A DNA stretch of 64,000 nucleotides. Origin: JACKII01 sp965222315 (GTDB taxonomy: Bacteria > Pseudomonadota > Alphaproteobacteria > Bin95). Position numbers and translations under genes: made by a program. The notes beneath the pieces were generated by a model. The model was not told the origin of the DNA. It did no database searches and saw nothing but the letters and a program-made list of their open reading frames with translations. The stretch is taken from NCBI GenBank assembly GCA_965222315.1, contig OZ244951.1:4650001-4714000 (forward strand), given 5' to 3'. How positions within the stretch are numbered: position 1 is the stretch's first letter; each line of letters opens with the position of its first letter. Positions 41,561 through 50,889 of the stretch are shown here, piece after piece.

Positions 41561-42871
41561 TTGTCCCATTTGCAGTCCATTGCGCGGATGACGCTCTCGA
41601 CCTTCGCAAGCCGGGTCGGTTTGCGGCTGCTGCTGCTGGCCGATGCAATCATGATCGGCCGCCACTCGGCGGACCAGCTTGCCTGGACCGGCGCAGCCTA
41701 TGCCATCGGCGGCATCCTGCTGGTCTTGGCGCCGGGTTTGCTGATCGGCTGCCTCGTCAGCGCGTCGGGTGCCAGGGCGCGGGGCGAATGGCGCCATATC
41801 GGGCCCATCTGGCGGCTCGGCCTGCTCTACGGCGCGGCCGCGGGCCTTGTCTGTATGCTGATCTCCCTTGCCGGCCCCTGGCTGCTCTCGCTACTCGGTC
41901 AAACCGCCGAAGTCTCCGCGGAGGGCGGCCATCTGCTCCTCTGGATCGCGCTCGGCCTGCCGTTCCACTTTGCCGGGTTCGCCACGCTCTATGTGCTGGA
42001 GGGCATTGGCCGCGCCGATGCCGGCGCCAAGGTGCTGATCCCCGCTGTCGCCGCCAACGTGGCCCTGAACGCGGCGGTGGTGTTCGACGCCAGCGCCGGG
42101 CTGGGCGCCACCGGCGCATTGCTCGGCACATCTCTGGTCCGTGCCGGGATCCTCGGCGCGCTGGTCTATCTGTTGTTCCGGGGGAGAGACCGCTACGTCT
42201 TCGGGCTCGACCATTGGGGCCTGCCACCCCTGGCCGAGGCCCGCGGCCTCATCCGCCTGGGGCTCGCCGGCGGCGTCGCCCTGCTGGGAGAATCCGCGGC
42301 TTTCTCCTCCCTGACCGTCTTTGCCGGCTGGATCGGCGAGCGGGCGCTGGCGGTCCACACCATCATTTACAATGTCCTCTCCGCCATCTTCACCACGGCG
42401 CTGGCGGTCGGCGTGGCCACCAGTGTGGAGGTCGCCGCCGCCCGTGCCCTCGGCGACAAGAGAGGTATGGTCAATGCCGCCCGCGCCGGCATGGCCTGCG
42501 GCCTGGTGCTGATGGGCGCGTTCGGGGGCGCGGCCTGGTTGTTCGCGGACCAGGTTGCCGGAGCCTTTACCAGCGACCCCGCCACTGCGGCAGCAGCGGC
42601 GGCGGTGGTGGGCTGGCTGGCGCTGTTCCTGCTGGCCGACGGCGTGCAGGTCTGCATTCACAATGCGCTCCGCGGCATGAGTGATGCCTGGACAGCCACG
42701 GCCCTCAACCTGTTCTGCTATGTCGGCGTGATGACCACGCTCGCCTGGCTTTTTGCGATCCCGCTGGGCCAGGGCAATGCCGGCCTCCTGCAGGGCGGTT
42801 TGGTTGCGAGCATCCTGGTGGTGGTCTTTTTGAGCCTCCGGTTCCGGGTGCTGGTGCGGCGAGAGGCTTGA
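41561..42871 (+). CDS. MATE family efflux transporter
   Basis: 436 residues from TTG 41561 (AAAGAGAG upstream); ATG 41588 is an alternative start that would remove nine residues. About 12 hydrophobic segments in two six-helix halves with MATE features (RVGLRLLLLADAIMIGRHSA, ALAVHTIIYNVLSAIFTTALAVGVA, IHNALRGMSDAWTAT). It is likely to export cationic or organic compounds using Na+ or H+. It is divergent from the broken laminin-B-like gene and 69 bp before the complex I subunit gene. Confidence 0.85.
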   Translation: MSHLQSIARMTLSTFASRVGLRLLLLADAIMIGRHSADQLAWTGAAYAIGGILLVLAPGLLIGCLVSASGARARGEWRHIGPIWRLGLLYGAAAGLVCMLISLAGPWLLSLLGQTAEVSAEGGHLLLWIALGLPFHFAGFATLYVLEGIGRADAGAKVLIPAVAANVALNAAVVFDASAGLGATGALLGTSLVRAGILGALVYLLFRGRDRYVFGLDHWGLPPLAEARGLIRLGLAGGVALLGESAAFSSLTVFAGWIGERALAVHTIIYNVLSAIFTTALAVGVATSVEVAAARALGDKRGMVNAARAGMACGLVLMGAFGGAAWLFADQVAGAFTSDPATAAAAAAVVGWLALFLLADGVQVCIHNALRGMSDAWTATALNLFCYVGVMTTLAWLFAIPLGQGNAGLLQGGLVASILVVVFLSLRFRVLVRREA

Positions 42872-42940
42872 TGCGCGGGCCGCAGCTACCTATAGACTAG
42901 CGAGCAATCTGAGACTTGCCCGATGGAGGGTTTCGCGGCC

Positions 42941-43237
42941 ATGGCTCGCGCACGCATTTTCCGCCCCGCCCGCTCCGCGATGCAGCAGGGCCGGGCCAAG
43001 ACAAAGACCTGGGTACTGGAGTTCGAACCCGCCAGGGCCCTTCGTCCCGACAACCTGATGGGCTGGGCCGGCGGCGGCGACACGAACCGTCAGGTCCGCC
43101 TGCACTTCGACAGTCAGGCCGACGCGGTCGCCTACTGCAAAAAGCATGGCATCGCCTACGACGTTGCGGCTGAGCACAAGCGCGTGGTGAAGCCGAAGAG
43201 TTACGCCGACAATTTCAGATGGGACCGCACTGCCTGA
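42941..43237 (+). CDS. NDUFS4-type subunit of respiratory complex I
   Basis: 98 residues from ATG 42941 (MARARIFRPARSAMQQGRAK), preferred over ATG 42923 because homologues begin here and GGAGGG lies upstream. The ETC complex I conserved motif is clear: TKTWVLEFEPARALRPDNLMGWAGGGDTN in overlap with the family, then LHFDSQADAVAYCKKHGIAY and PKSYADNFRW. In alphaproteobacteria and mitochondria this accessory subunit sits on the matrix/cytosolic arm of NADH dehydrogenase. It lies alone, 34 bp before tRNA-Arg. Confidence 0.92.
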   Translation: MARARIFRPARSAMQQGRAKTKTWVLEFEPARALRPDNLMGWAGGGDTNRQVRLHFDSQADAVAYCKKHGIAYDVAAEHKRVVKPKSYADNFRWDRTA

Positions 43238-43271
43238 TTCGGGCAGTTTGCGTATACAATATACTTGGTAA

Positions 43272-43348
43272 GCGCCCTTAGCTCAGTTGGATAGAGCAAC
43301 GGATTTCTACTCCGTGGGTCGGGGGTTCGAATCCTCCAGGGCGCGCCA
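43272..43348 (+). tRNA. tRNA-Arg (anticodon UCU)
   Basis: A complete cloverleaf of 77 bases with encoded CCA. The acceptor stem is GCGCCCT/AGGGCGC, the D arm starts AGCTCAGTTGGATAGAGC, the anticodon stem ACGGA/TCCGT holds loop TTTCTAC giving anticodon TCT, and the T arm is GGGGGTTCGAATCCTCC-like. It decodes AGA, a rare codon in this GC-rich genome. Confidence 0.97.
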
Positions 43349-43444
43349 CGTTTTTCCCAGGGCTTAGTTGAAATTGGTAACATCTTAGGCCCAACATAGA
43401 CTCAAAAGCTCTTTCGACTTGTGAGGTTCCTCCAACAGACCGGC

Positions 43445-44173
43445 TCAGCGTGGAAGGTGTAGGGTTGGCGGACCGTCGGCTACGACGCGGCCATCTACCA
43501 GCCGGATACCGCGAGGCATGCGGATGGCCATGTCCAGGTCATGGGTGACGGCAACGACGCTCTTGCCGCCAGAAGCCGGTATGGCTGCCAGAATCTCGAA
43601 CACTTGCTCCGACGAGGCGCTGTCGAGCGAACCGGTCGGTTCGTCCGCCAGAATAAGAGGCGGATCGTTCGCGAGCGAACGTGCGACGGCCACCCGCTGG
43701 CGTTGTCCGCCGGAAAGTTGGTCGGAGCGCTTCTGAATGTGATCGCCTAGACCCAGTTGCTCCAGCAAATGCGCGGCGCGGTCCCGGATTTCACCGCGGG
43801 ACCACCGTCCCAGGCGGCGCATGGGGATCATGACGTTCTCCCAGATGGAGAATTCCGGCAGCAGGAAGTGGAACTGGAAGATGAAGCCAATGTCAGCGAG
43901 CCGCATGGCGGCCAATTCGTCGTCGCTGAGGTCTACGGTCGGCGCGCCATTGATCAGAACCTCACCCTGTGTCGGCTTATCCAGCAATCCCAGCACATAG
44001 AGCAAAGACGACTTGCCGGACCCGGATGGGCCTGTAATCGCCACCAATTCGCCCGGCTCGATGGCAAGGTCGATATCCTCGACAAGGGTTACCGGCACGG
44101 TGCCCGGCAGAACGCGGGTAACGCTGCGCGCCTCCACCAAAGGCGGCGCAATCCGGCTTGAGGCTCCGGTCAT
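43445..44173 (-). CDS. ABC transporter ATP-binding protein (MacB/LolD type)
   Basis: 242 residues: Walker A GPSGSGKSSLLYVLGLLDKP, Q-loop FIFQFHFLLPEFS, signature QLSGGQRQRVAVARSLAND, Walker B LILADEPTGSLD. The LLYVLGLLD and DEPTGSLD motifs are typical of MacB/LolD ATPases that power mechanotransmission rather than substrate translocation through a channel. Its start overlaps the permease gene by 4 bp; together with the adaptor upstream it forms a three-gene exporter. Confidence 0.9.
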   Translation of the reverse strand: MTGASSRIAPPLVEARSVTRVLPGTVPVTLVEDIDLAIEPGELVAITGPSGSGKSSLLYVLGLLDKPTQGEVLINGAPTVDLSDDELAAMRLADIGFIFQFHFLLPEFSIWENVMIPMRRLGRWSRGEIRDRAAHLLEQLGLGDHIQKRSDQLSGGQRQRVAVARSLANDPPLILADEPTGSLDSASSEQVFEILAAIPASGGKSVVAVTHDLDMAIRMPRGIRLVDGRVVADGPPTLHLPR

Positions 44174-45408
44174 GCGGCGCCCCGGATAATATCGATCGGG
44201 TTGCCTTGGGCCGCTTTACGCGCCGGCAGGTAGCCAGCCATGCTGGCCGCGCCGAGCGCCAGCCCGGCCGCGATGCAATAGTGCAAAGGATCATAGGTCA
44301 CGGGCAGCTGCGTAATCTCGGTCGCCTGCTCCAGTTCAAATTTTATCGAGCCCAGCAATACCGTCAGCCCATAGCCCAACACCGAGCCGAATAATCCGCC
44401 GACTCCGCCCATCAATGCTCCCTCGCTGACGAATATCACCCGAATGTCGCGGCTGCGGAAACCGAGTGACTTCAGGATGGCGATATCGCGCCCCTTTTCG
44501 AGCGTGATAATGGAGACAATGTTGAACACGCCAAAGCCCGCGACGACGAGTATTGCAGCCACCACCGTGTACATGATGACGTTCCTGACCTTGAACGCCT
44601 CCAGCAGGCTCTCATTCGCCTCCTGCCAGGAGACGGATTTGTAGCCAAGCATGCCCTCCGCCCGCGCGGCCACCTGCGGTGCGGCATCCGGATCGCTAAG
44701 GCGGATGCGAATATCGTTGATAGCGTTGAAGCGCCCGGCCAGTACCTGGGCGGTACGCAGGCGCACATAGATCATCCGCTCGTCGGTAGCGACGATACCG
44801 GTGCGGAACAGCCCGACGATCTTCAACTGCCGGACGACGCCGCTTCCGACGCTGACCTGCATGCTGTCGCCAGGTTCGATGGAGAGGCGCTTTGCCAGTC
44901 GTTCGCCGATAACGGCGGAGAAGGCAGTGGCTTCGAGGTCCTGCAACCGGCCCCAGGTCATGTCGTCGGCCAGGGTGGAGACCCTGACCTCGTCCGCCGC
45001 ATCGATACCGTTGACGGTCACGCCGCGTTCGGTCCCGCCGAAACGCGCGACACCCTGGATGTTGAGCCCGGCGGAAATGGTGCCGGGGACCCATCCCTCC
45101 AGCGCTGCCAGGGCGGCGGTCGGATTGAGGATACCGCGCACGTCGTCTTTGGGGCGGAGACCGCGCCATTCAACGGCGGCAAAGCGGGCGTCCGCCGGCT
45201 GGCGGGGCGCTTCCCGCCGCTCGTCACTGATCTGGACATGGGGCATCGCGTCGATCAGCTTGTAGACGAAGTCCTCCTGGCTGCCCTGCATCAGCGCAGC
45301 CATGGCGATGGCGAAGCCGACGCCGAGCGTTACGCCGGCGATGGAGACGATCGTCTGCCGGCCGCGCCCGAGGATGTGGGTAAAGGCGATTTCAAGCAGG
45401 AGCCTCAC
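44170..45408 (-). CDS. MacB/LolC-type ABC permease
   Basis: 412 residues. It has the MacB/FtsX layout: an N-terminal TM helix (GRGRQTIVSIAGVTLGVGFA), a long periplasmic domain (about residues 45-275) and three C-terminal TM helices (VAAILVVAGFGVFNIVSIIT, ALMGGVGGLFGSVLGYGLTV, YCIAAGLALGAASMAGYLPA). It overlaps both neighbours by 4 bp. With the adaptor and ATPase it probably transports a lipophilic or peptide substrate from the inner membrane or periplasm outward. No TolC gene is nearby. Confidence 0.88.
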   Translation of the reverse strand: MRLLLEIAFTHILGRGRQTIVSIAGVTLGVGFAIAMAALMQGSQEDFVYKLIDAMPHVQISDERREAPRQPADARFAAVEWRGLRPKDDVRGILNPTAALAALEGWVPGTISAGLNIQGVARFGGTERGVTVNGIDAADEVRVSTLADDMTWGRLQDLEATAFSAVIGERLAKRLSIEPGDSMQVSVGSGVVRQLKIVGLFRTGIVATDERMIYVRLRTAQVLAGRFNAINDIRIRLSDPDAAPQVAARAEGMLGYKSVSWQEANESLLEAFKVRNVIMYTVVAAILVVAGFGVFNIVSIITLEKGRDIAILKSLGFRSRDIRVIFVSEGALMGGVGGLFGSVLGYGLTVLLGSIKFELEQATEITQLPVTYDPLHYCIAAGLALGAASMAGYLPARKAAQGNPIDIIRGAA

Positions 45409-46427
45409 GGATTCGCCGCCTCACCGACGGCGGCGTCGCGCACCCGGTCGCCCTCTGCGAGACCGTCCAGCGCGGGCGAAATCACGCGCGCGCCAGGTTC
45501 GAGGCCGCTGGTGACTTCGATCATGCGCGCGCCCCGTATCCCGGTCGTTACGAGGCGGAGTGCGACACGCCCATCGCCGCTCACCACCTGCACACGGTTA
45601 CCGATGAGGGCCGGGGCGGGCGCAAGCACGGCGTCCTTCACCGTGCGGATAATGATGTTTACGTCGACCGACATGTTGATATGCAGCGGCGTATCGGGCG
45701 GCAGCGCCAGGCGGACGCGGTAGGTCTTCAACTCCGGATTGCCCATAGGCGTGATCGAGGCGACAACCGCCGTCAATGCTTGCTCCGGAAAAGCATCGGC
45801 CTTGATCAATGCGTTCTGGCCGACCGCGACGCGGGGAATGTCTTCCTCGTTTACCTCTGCGATGACGAGCAAAGGACGAGGCTGACCGACCCAGGCCAGT
45901 GCTTCACCCAATGCAGCCACCTCACCGACCTCGCCATCGATGCGCAACACCGTGCCCGTGAGGGGCGCGCGGATGAACAGATCTTCGATCTGGCTGCGGG
46001 TCCCTGCCAGGGCCGCCCGCAGTTTTGCGACGTCCGCCAGGTCACGGTCGTAATGTTCGCGCGGAACGATGCCGCGTGAGTATAGGTTGGAAGTACGCTT
46101 CAATTCACGCTCGGCCAGATCGAGCAGCGCCTGCAACTCGTCGGCGTGGGCGCGGACTTCGGTATCGTCGAGCCGGAACAACAAATGGCCCTCGTCGACC
46201 TGTTGCCCCTCGCATTGGCAACTCTCGACGATGCGCCCGCGAATTACAGGCGTGACCTTGGCCCATCGCTCGGGCTCGACAATGCCGGTGGCATAGACGA
46301 TCTCTGCCGCGGTGCCACGGGTCACTTCGGCGATCGCGACAATTTTTGGCTGAACCGACCAATAGACCCACGCCCCAGCAATGACAGCGGCCAAGGCAAG
46401 TATTATAAGTGCGGTACGTAATTTCAT
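45405..46427 (-). CDS. HlyD/MacA-type periplasmic adaptor
   Basis: 340 residues. One N-terminal TM anchor (LIILALAAVIAGAWVYWSV), a lipoyl half-motif (PVIRGRIVESCQCEGQQVDE), a coiled-coil hairpin (about residues 85-130) and beta-barrel segments (IRAPLTGTVLRIDGEVGEV). This is the membrane fusion protein of the MacAB-like system encoded downstream. It is the first gene of the three-gene unit; the 100 bp upstream are AT-rich and contain its promoter. Confidence 0.88.
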   Translation of the reverse strand: MKLRTALIILALAAVIAGAWVYWSVQPKIVAIAEVTRGTAAEIVYATGIVEPERWAKVTPVIRGRIVESCQCEGQQVDEGHLLFRLDDTEVRAHADELQALLDLAERELKRTSNLYSRGIVPREHYDRDLADVAKLRAALAGTRSQIEDLFIRAPLTGTVLRIDGEVGEVAALGEALAWVGQPRPLLVIAEVNEEDIPRVAVGQNALIKADAFPEQALTAVVASITPMGNPELKTYRVRLALPPDTPLHINMSVDVNIIIRTVKDAVLAPAPALIGNRVQVVSGDGRVALRLVTTGIRGARMIEVTSGLEPGARVISPALDGLAEGDRVRDAAVGEAANP

Positions 46428-46527
46428 TTAGGCATTTTTCTCAAACGTAGCATTCCCCTTGTTTATTTGGCTGTCATTTGGAGATTTATTTATATTAGAA
46501 AAGCCCTAACTTCGTTGATGCGCTGAG

Positions 46528-47322
46528 TTATATTAGAACGGCCTGGGCAATTTCCGGGCCGTCTAGCACTAGCAAGGCATTGCGATTTTCTTGCAACAGT
46601 TCGCGGCGGCGGTTTTCGCTGTCCAGGTTCAGATCGCGGATCTCGGCGACCACATTCTGATCGTCCAGAAAACCCTTAATCATTGACGATATGGCTGCGC
46701 GTTCATCGGTACTTCCCCCGCAGACATAGACCTCCAGGGACACGTCGAAAGTTCGCGCAATTGCGGCGGAGACCAGCAAGGCACCCCGGTTGCCGTGCGA
46801 AATCAGCACGATACGGTGAGGTTTCTGCGCCTGACGGTCCCACAATCCGATCAGCGTGTGGTGGGTCAGCAGTTCCAGGAGCGGCAAAGACTGGCTTGGG
46901 ACGGAGAGGCTACGTGCGTCGAGCAACAGAAGATCGTATCTTTCCGCCACCGATGCCGCCGCGCCTAGTCCTGCCGAGCTATTGGCGTCCAGATGTTCGG
47001 CGATATCGAATGACCATTGGAGCGCTTCCCTCCGGCATAGCTCGGCGACCCGTTCACGGGCCCGGGCTGCCCTTACCCGGTAGGCGGTTTCGAGCAGTTC
47101 CACGTCGAACGATCCAACCGCCCCTGTCTGGTAGGAAATTGTCCGCGTCATCGGCAAGGCCGCCGCTGCAAGTGCGTTTGCGTCTGTCAGGAACAGCGCC
47201 CGCAACTCGGCCCGCAACTCCTTTGCCATAGCAGCGCCCAGTTCCAGCGCCTGCCAGGTCGCTTCCTCTGCCTGAAGCGGCGTGACCACCCGAACGAACT
47301 GACGGGAAGACGGCGGCTGCAT
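46528..47322 (-). CDS. Usp-like protein coupled to the Lon-like protease
   Basis: 264 residues of mixed alpha/beta character. Segments such as VVTPLQAEEATWQALELGAA, LRALFLTDANALAAAALP and VAERYDLLLLDARSLSVP look like a degenerate universal-stress-protein (Usp) fold, followed by a second alpha/beta part (HRIVLISHGNRGALLVSAAI). No ATP-binding G-2x-G-9x-G(S/T) motif is evident. Its ATG follows the lon-like stop directly (TAGATG), so the two are almost certainly co-translated and may work together. The function is unknown. Confidence 0.5.
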   Translation of the reverse strand: MQPPSSRQFVRVVTPLQAEEATWQALELGAAMAKELRAELRALFLTDANALAAAALPMTRTISYQTGAVGSFDVELLETAYRVRAARARERVAELCRREALQWSFDIAEHLDANSSAGLGAAASVAERYDLLLLDARSLSVPSQSLPLLELLTHHTLIGLWDRQAQKPHRIVLISHGNRGALLVSAAIARTFDVSLEVYVCGGSTDERAAISSMIKGFLDDQNVVAEIRDLNLDSENRRRELLQENRNALLVLDGPEIAQAVLI

Positions 47323-49758
47323 CTATTCGCCCTCCTTTTGCTTCGCTGCCTGTTGGCCTTCGGTTGTTGCACCGAACTTCTTCCGGGCTTCGGCAAAAAC
47401 CTTCAGACGCGCTGCGACCTTGCCGTAGAAACTGCCCGGCGGGAATGTGCCATCCGTGCCGACCTCCCCGGCTTCGCAATCGGATAAGATATGGATGGCG
47501 TCATCGACGGTTTCCACAGCATAGATTTGGAACTGACCGGCCTTGACGGCCTCAATGACACGATCAGCCAGCATCAAGTGCCGGACGTTGGTTTTCGGCA
47601 CCAGAACGCCCTGCTGGCCCGTCAATCCGCGCGCCGCGCATACGTCGAAGAAGCCTTCGATCTTATGATTGACGCCGCCGATAGCCTGGACCCGCCCGTT
47701 TTGATCGACCGATCCTGTCATGGCGAAGGACTGAGCGAGCGGCACCTGCCCGATTGCCGACAACAACGCGATGAGTTCGGCCGCGGATGCGCTATCGCCA
47801 TCGACGCCGCCATAGGACTGCTCGAAAACAAGTGTCGCTGAAACGGAAAGCGGCAAGTCCACGCCAAACTTGGCGCCCAGATAGCCGGAAAGGATCATCA
47901 CGCCTTTGGAATGGAGCGGTCCGCCTAACTTAGCCTCCCGCTCGATATCAATCACGCTGCCATTGCCCAACCGTACCTGGGCGGTTATCCGGCTGGGCTG
48001 GCCAAACGCAAAATCACCGATCTGCAAGACAGAAAGCCCATTAATCTGCCCGGCGGCAGCGCCCTCGGTTTCGATGCGGATGGTACCCTTGCGGATTTCT
48101 TCCTGCACCCGCTCCCGGATTCGGTCAGACCGGAATTCGCGCTTTTCCAGTGCTTTCTGTAGGTCATCCAGTTCGATTTGGCCCCTCCCGCTCTGACCGG
48201 CCCAAAAGTCAGCTTCGATCAGCACTTCCCGCAAGGTTTCGGTGCGGAGCGATAGTTTTTCGGAAGCCGATGCCAGCCTCGCCGCGTGCTCGCAAAGCCT
48301 TGCGATCGCCGCCGCATTGACCGGGCGGACCTCCGCAGACGCCGCTAATCCGGCGATAACGCGGACATAGTCGGCCAGAACGCCATCTGTGCGCTCGATC
48401 TCCTCGTCAAAATCGGCGACGACCTTGAACAGCTCGCCGAACTCAGGGTCCGCCTGGTTGAGAAGGTAGTAGAGTGTTCGGTCGCCCAACAACACGATCT
48501 TCACGTTGAGCGGAATGCTCTCCGGCTGCAGGGTGATCGTGCTCGGTAAGCCATATAATTGTGCGAGCGGCTCAATCTCGATCTTGGCGCTGCGCAACGC
48601 TTGCTTGAGGGCATCATAGGCCATGGGACGCGATAGAAGCCGCCGGGCGTCGAGCATCAGATAGCCGCCGTTTGCCTTGTGCAGGGCACCGGAGCGGATC
48701 AAATGAAAGTCCGTTACCAAATTGCCCATTTCGGAACGGTGTTCGATCCGTCCAATCAGGCGGTCATAGGTCGGATTATCCTCAGTGATGACGGGCGCGT
48801 GGCCAAGCGCCGAGTTATCGACAAGCAAGTTAACGCCGTAACGCCGAAGGAGGGGATTGTTGGCTGCCTGCTCTCCGCCGCCTGCCTGGGCCATTTGTGC
48901 AGCCATTGCCAGAATACCGTCGGCATTGGCAACCATGTCGGCTTTCAGCGCGTCAAGATGCTCTGGGATTTCAGGCACATCGCCATAAGTTTTCTGCAAT
49001 TGCTGTATGAGACCGCTGACGGCGTATGTCGCGGTTTCCTGGTTCAATTCGCGGACTTTGTCCTGGGTTTGCTTCGTCCAAACAGGCACCTGCTGCAGAA
49101 CTTCCTGCAACTTTTCCTGCAGCCGGTTGATCGTTTCCTCGATCTCGCGGCGTTCCGTGTCAGACAAAGCCTGAAATACAGGCGGCTGCATAACTGACCC
49201 GTCCCGCATAGGCGCAAACGTAAAGCCCATGGGGGTCCGCAACAATCCGATGGAGTGCTGTTGCGCTTCCTTCTCAATATTACTGAACGCCTGTTCTTGT
49301 TTTTCCTTTAGTTCTTGGTCGATTAACTGATGACGAGTACGGTATTCTTCGCTCTCAAACGCCGCAACCAGCACTTGCTTCAAATCGTTGACTAATTGTT
49401 CGATTTCCGATTTGAAAGCGGAGCCCCGCCCGTGGGGTAGCCGCAGGACATTAGGGATGTGGGGTTGGTCAAAGTTGTAAACGTAACACCACTCGTCCGG
49501 CACAGCCTCACGAGCAGCCTGTTGCTGGACGAGATGCTGGGTCAGATACTTTTTGCCGATCCCTTCCGGGCCAATCGCGAAGATGTTGTATTCTGGGCGC
49601 CGCATCGCGATGCCGAATCGCAACGCCTCAATCCAACGGCGGCTGCCATCAAGGTTCGCTAGCGGTTCCAGATCGCGTGTCGACGCAAAACCGAGGGTCT
49701 CCGGCTCGCACCGCCAGCGAAGGGAAGTAACGTCTAGCGGTTGAATCTTATCGCCCAC
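47323..49758 (-). CDS. Lon-like ATP-dependent protease family protein (S16)
   Basis: 811 residues. The C-terminal Lon proteolytic domain has the Ser-Lys dyad: serine in GGVDGDSASAAELIALLSA and lysine in VNHKIEGFFDVC. The N-terminal ATPase part belongs to the Lon-like AAA group without the classical Lon substrate-binding domain. The P-loop GPEGIGKKYLT is degenerate at the final residue (K for S/T). A long helical insert occupies about residues 110-290. Such proteins occur beside stress genes and may lack full ATPase activity. An FNR/FixK-like box lies 56 bp upstream of the start. Confidence 0.85.
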   Translation of the reverse strand: MGDKIQPLDVTSLRWRCEPETLGFASTRDLEPLANLDGSRRWIEALRFGIAMRRPEYNIFAIGPEGIGKKYLTQHLVQQQAAREAVPDEWCYVYNFDQPHIPNVLRLPHGRGSAFKSEIEQLVNDLKQVLVAAFESEEYRTRHQLIDQELKEKQEQAFSNIEKEAQQHSIGLLRTPMGFTFAPMRDGSVMQPPVFQALSDTERREIEETINRLQEKLQEVLQQVPVWTKQTQDKVRELNQETATYAVSGLIQQLQKTYGDVPEIPEHLDALKADMVANADGILAMAAQMAQAGGGEQAANNPLLRRYGVNLLVDNSALGHAPVITEDNPTYDRLIGRIEHRSEMGNLVTDFHLIRSGALHKANGGYLMLDARRLLSRPMAYDALKQALRSAKIEIEPLAQLYGLPSTITLQPESIPLNVKIVLLGDRTLYYLLNQADPEFGELFKVVADFDEEIERTDGVLADYVRVIAGLAASAEVRPVNAAAIARLCEHAARLASASEKLSLRTETLREVLIEADFWAGQSGRGQIELDDLQKALEKREFRSDRIRERVQEEIRKGTIRIETEGAAAGQINGLSVLQIGDFAFGQPSRITAQVRLGNGSVIDIEREAKLGGPLHSKGVMILSGYLGAKFGVDLPLSVSATLVFEQSYGGVDGDSASAAELIALLSAIGQVPLAQSFAMTGSVDQNGRVQAIGGVNHKIEGFFDVCAARGLTGQQGVLVPKTNVRHLMLADRVIEAVKAGQFQIYAVETVDDAIHILSDCEAGEVGTDGTFPPGSFYGKVAARLKVFAEARKKFGATTEGQQAAKQKEGE

Positions 49759-49813
49759 TGGTCATCCTCCGAACTTAACGCTCGGATTTTATGTGTGGCG
49801 CTGCCAGATTGCT

Positions 49814-49827
49814 TTGAGTTGGATCAA
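49814..49827 (-). promoter_or_regulatory. FNR/FixK-type box upstream of the Lon-like gene
   Basis: TTGAGTTGGATCAA matches TTGAT-N4-ATCAA at 9 of 10 defined positions. It is centred about 62 bp upstream of the Lon-like start codon; a transcription start about 41 bp away would give the usual class II activator geometry. It points to microaerobic or anaerobic induction of the Lon-like and Usp-like pair. Confidence 0.6.
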
Positions 49828-49850
49828 TCCGACGGGCGAATTCGCATTGG

Positions 49851-50885
49851 TTAGCAAATTCGCGGCAACTGCTCGCCGCTTGGCAGGTAGAGGCGGCGTG
49901 TCGGGCCATATGGGCTTTTCAGCAGAACTGCGCCGCTTTGTAAGCGACCAACGCGGCCAATGATTGCTGCGGCTCCGCGATTTCGCATAATGGCCAGGGC
50001 TTGGTCCATGTGTGTTTCTGGTACGAAAGCGACGTATCTGCCTTCATTGGCGACATGCAGGGGGTCCAGCCCCAAAAGTTCGCACGCGCCTTGGACTGCG
50101 GGATAAATCGGTATCCGGGCATCGTCCACTTCGATCGAGACATTTGCTGTTTCTGCGATTTCCACCAAGGCGGCGGCCAGACCGCCTCGAGTCAGGTCGC
50201 GCAGGCAATGCAACTCAACAGCCCCATCAATCAGGGCTTCAACATCCGGCCAAAGGGGGGCGCAGTCACTCAAGAAAGGTTCATCAAAGGTAATCCCTGC
50301 GCGCGCAGACATGACAGCAATGCCGTGCCGGCCAAGATCACCACTCAGGATCACCGCATCACCCGGCCGCAGGTTCGCTGGCATTGGACTCTGCCGCGCC
50401 ATGACCACACCGACCGCGCTGGCGCTGACGAATATGCCATCGCCTTTGCCGCGCTCGACGACCTTGGTATCGCCGGTAACAATCTGCGCGCCGACCGCTG
50501 CTGTAGCGTTCGCTATAGAGGCTAGTGCCGTTTTCAAATCGGCCATCGGCAAGCCTTCTTCCAGAATCAGAGAGACCGATATCTGGTCCGGTCTTGCCCC
50601 GCACATGGCGAGGTCATTGACCACGCCGTTAATCGCCAGAGAACCGATATCGCCGCCGGGAAAGAACAGCGGGTTCACCACGAAAGAATCGGCTGTGAAG
50701 GCTAGCCTGCCGCGGTTGACGGTGAACACCGCACCGTCATGGCGCTGATCCGACAGCGGGTTGCGGAATGCCGGTTCGATCATATTCTGGATGAGATCGC
50801 TCATCATTCGGCCGCCACCGCCATGGGCTAGTTGGATTATTTCCCCCCGCTTTGGCGGTTGCGGGTCAGACAGGTCATCGGTCAT
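49851..50885 (-). CDS. hypE: Hydrogenase maturation protein HypE
   Basis: 344 residues. HypE signatures are complete: HGGGGRMMSDLI, FTADSFVVNPLFFPGGDIG, AVNDLA-type NGVVNDLAMCGA, GDTKVVERGKGDGI and the essential C-terminal cysteine in LPRIC that receives the carbamoyl group and dehydrates it to thiocyanate. HypE supplies CN ligands for the [NiFe] active site. Its carbamoyl donor HypF is broken in this same operon, so HypE is likely idle unless another HypF exists. It is the last gene of the hyp block, 4 bp after hypD. Confidence 0.95.
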   Translation of the reverse strand: MTDDLSDPQPPKRGEIIQLAHGGGGRMMSDLIQNMIEPAFRNPLSDQRHDGAVFTVNRGRLAFTADSFVVNPLFFPGGDIGSLAINGVVNDLAMCGARPDQISVSLILEEGLPMADLKTALASIANATAAVGAQIVTGDTKVVERGKGDGIFVSASAVGVVMARQSPMPANLRPGDAVILSGDLGRHGIAVMSARAGITFDEPFLSDCAPLWPDVEALIDGAVELHCLRDLTRGGLAAALVEIAETANVSIEVDDARIPIYPAVQGACELLGLDPLHVANEGRYVAFVPETHMDQALAIMRNRGAAAIIGRVGRLQSGAVLLKSPYGPTRRLYLPSGEQLPRIC

Positions 50886-50889
50886 TCTG

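Noticed and set aside
43349..43444. Integrase attachment site at the tRNA-Arg 3' end
   Set aside because: No integrase gene nor a repeated tRNA 3' end was seen nearby, so there is no sign of an island inserted here.
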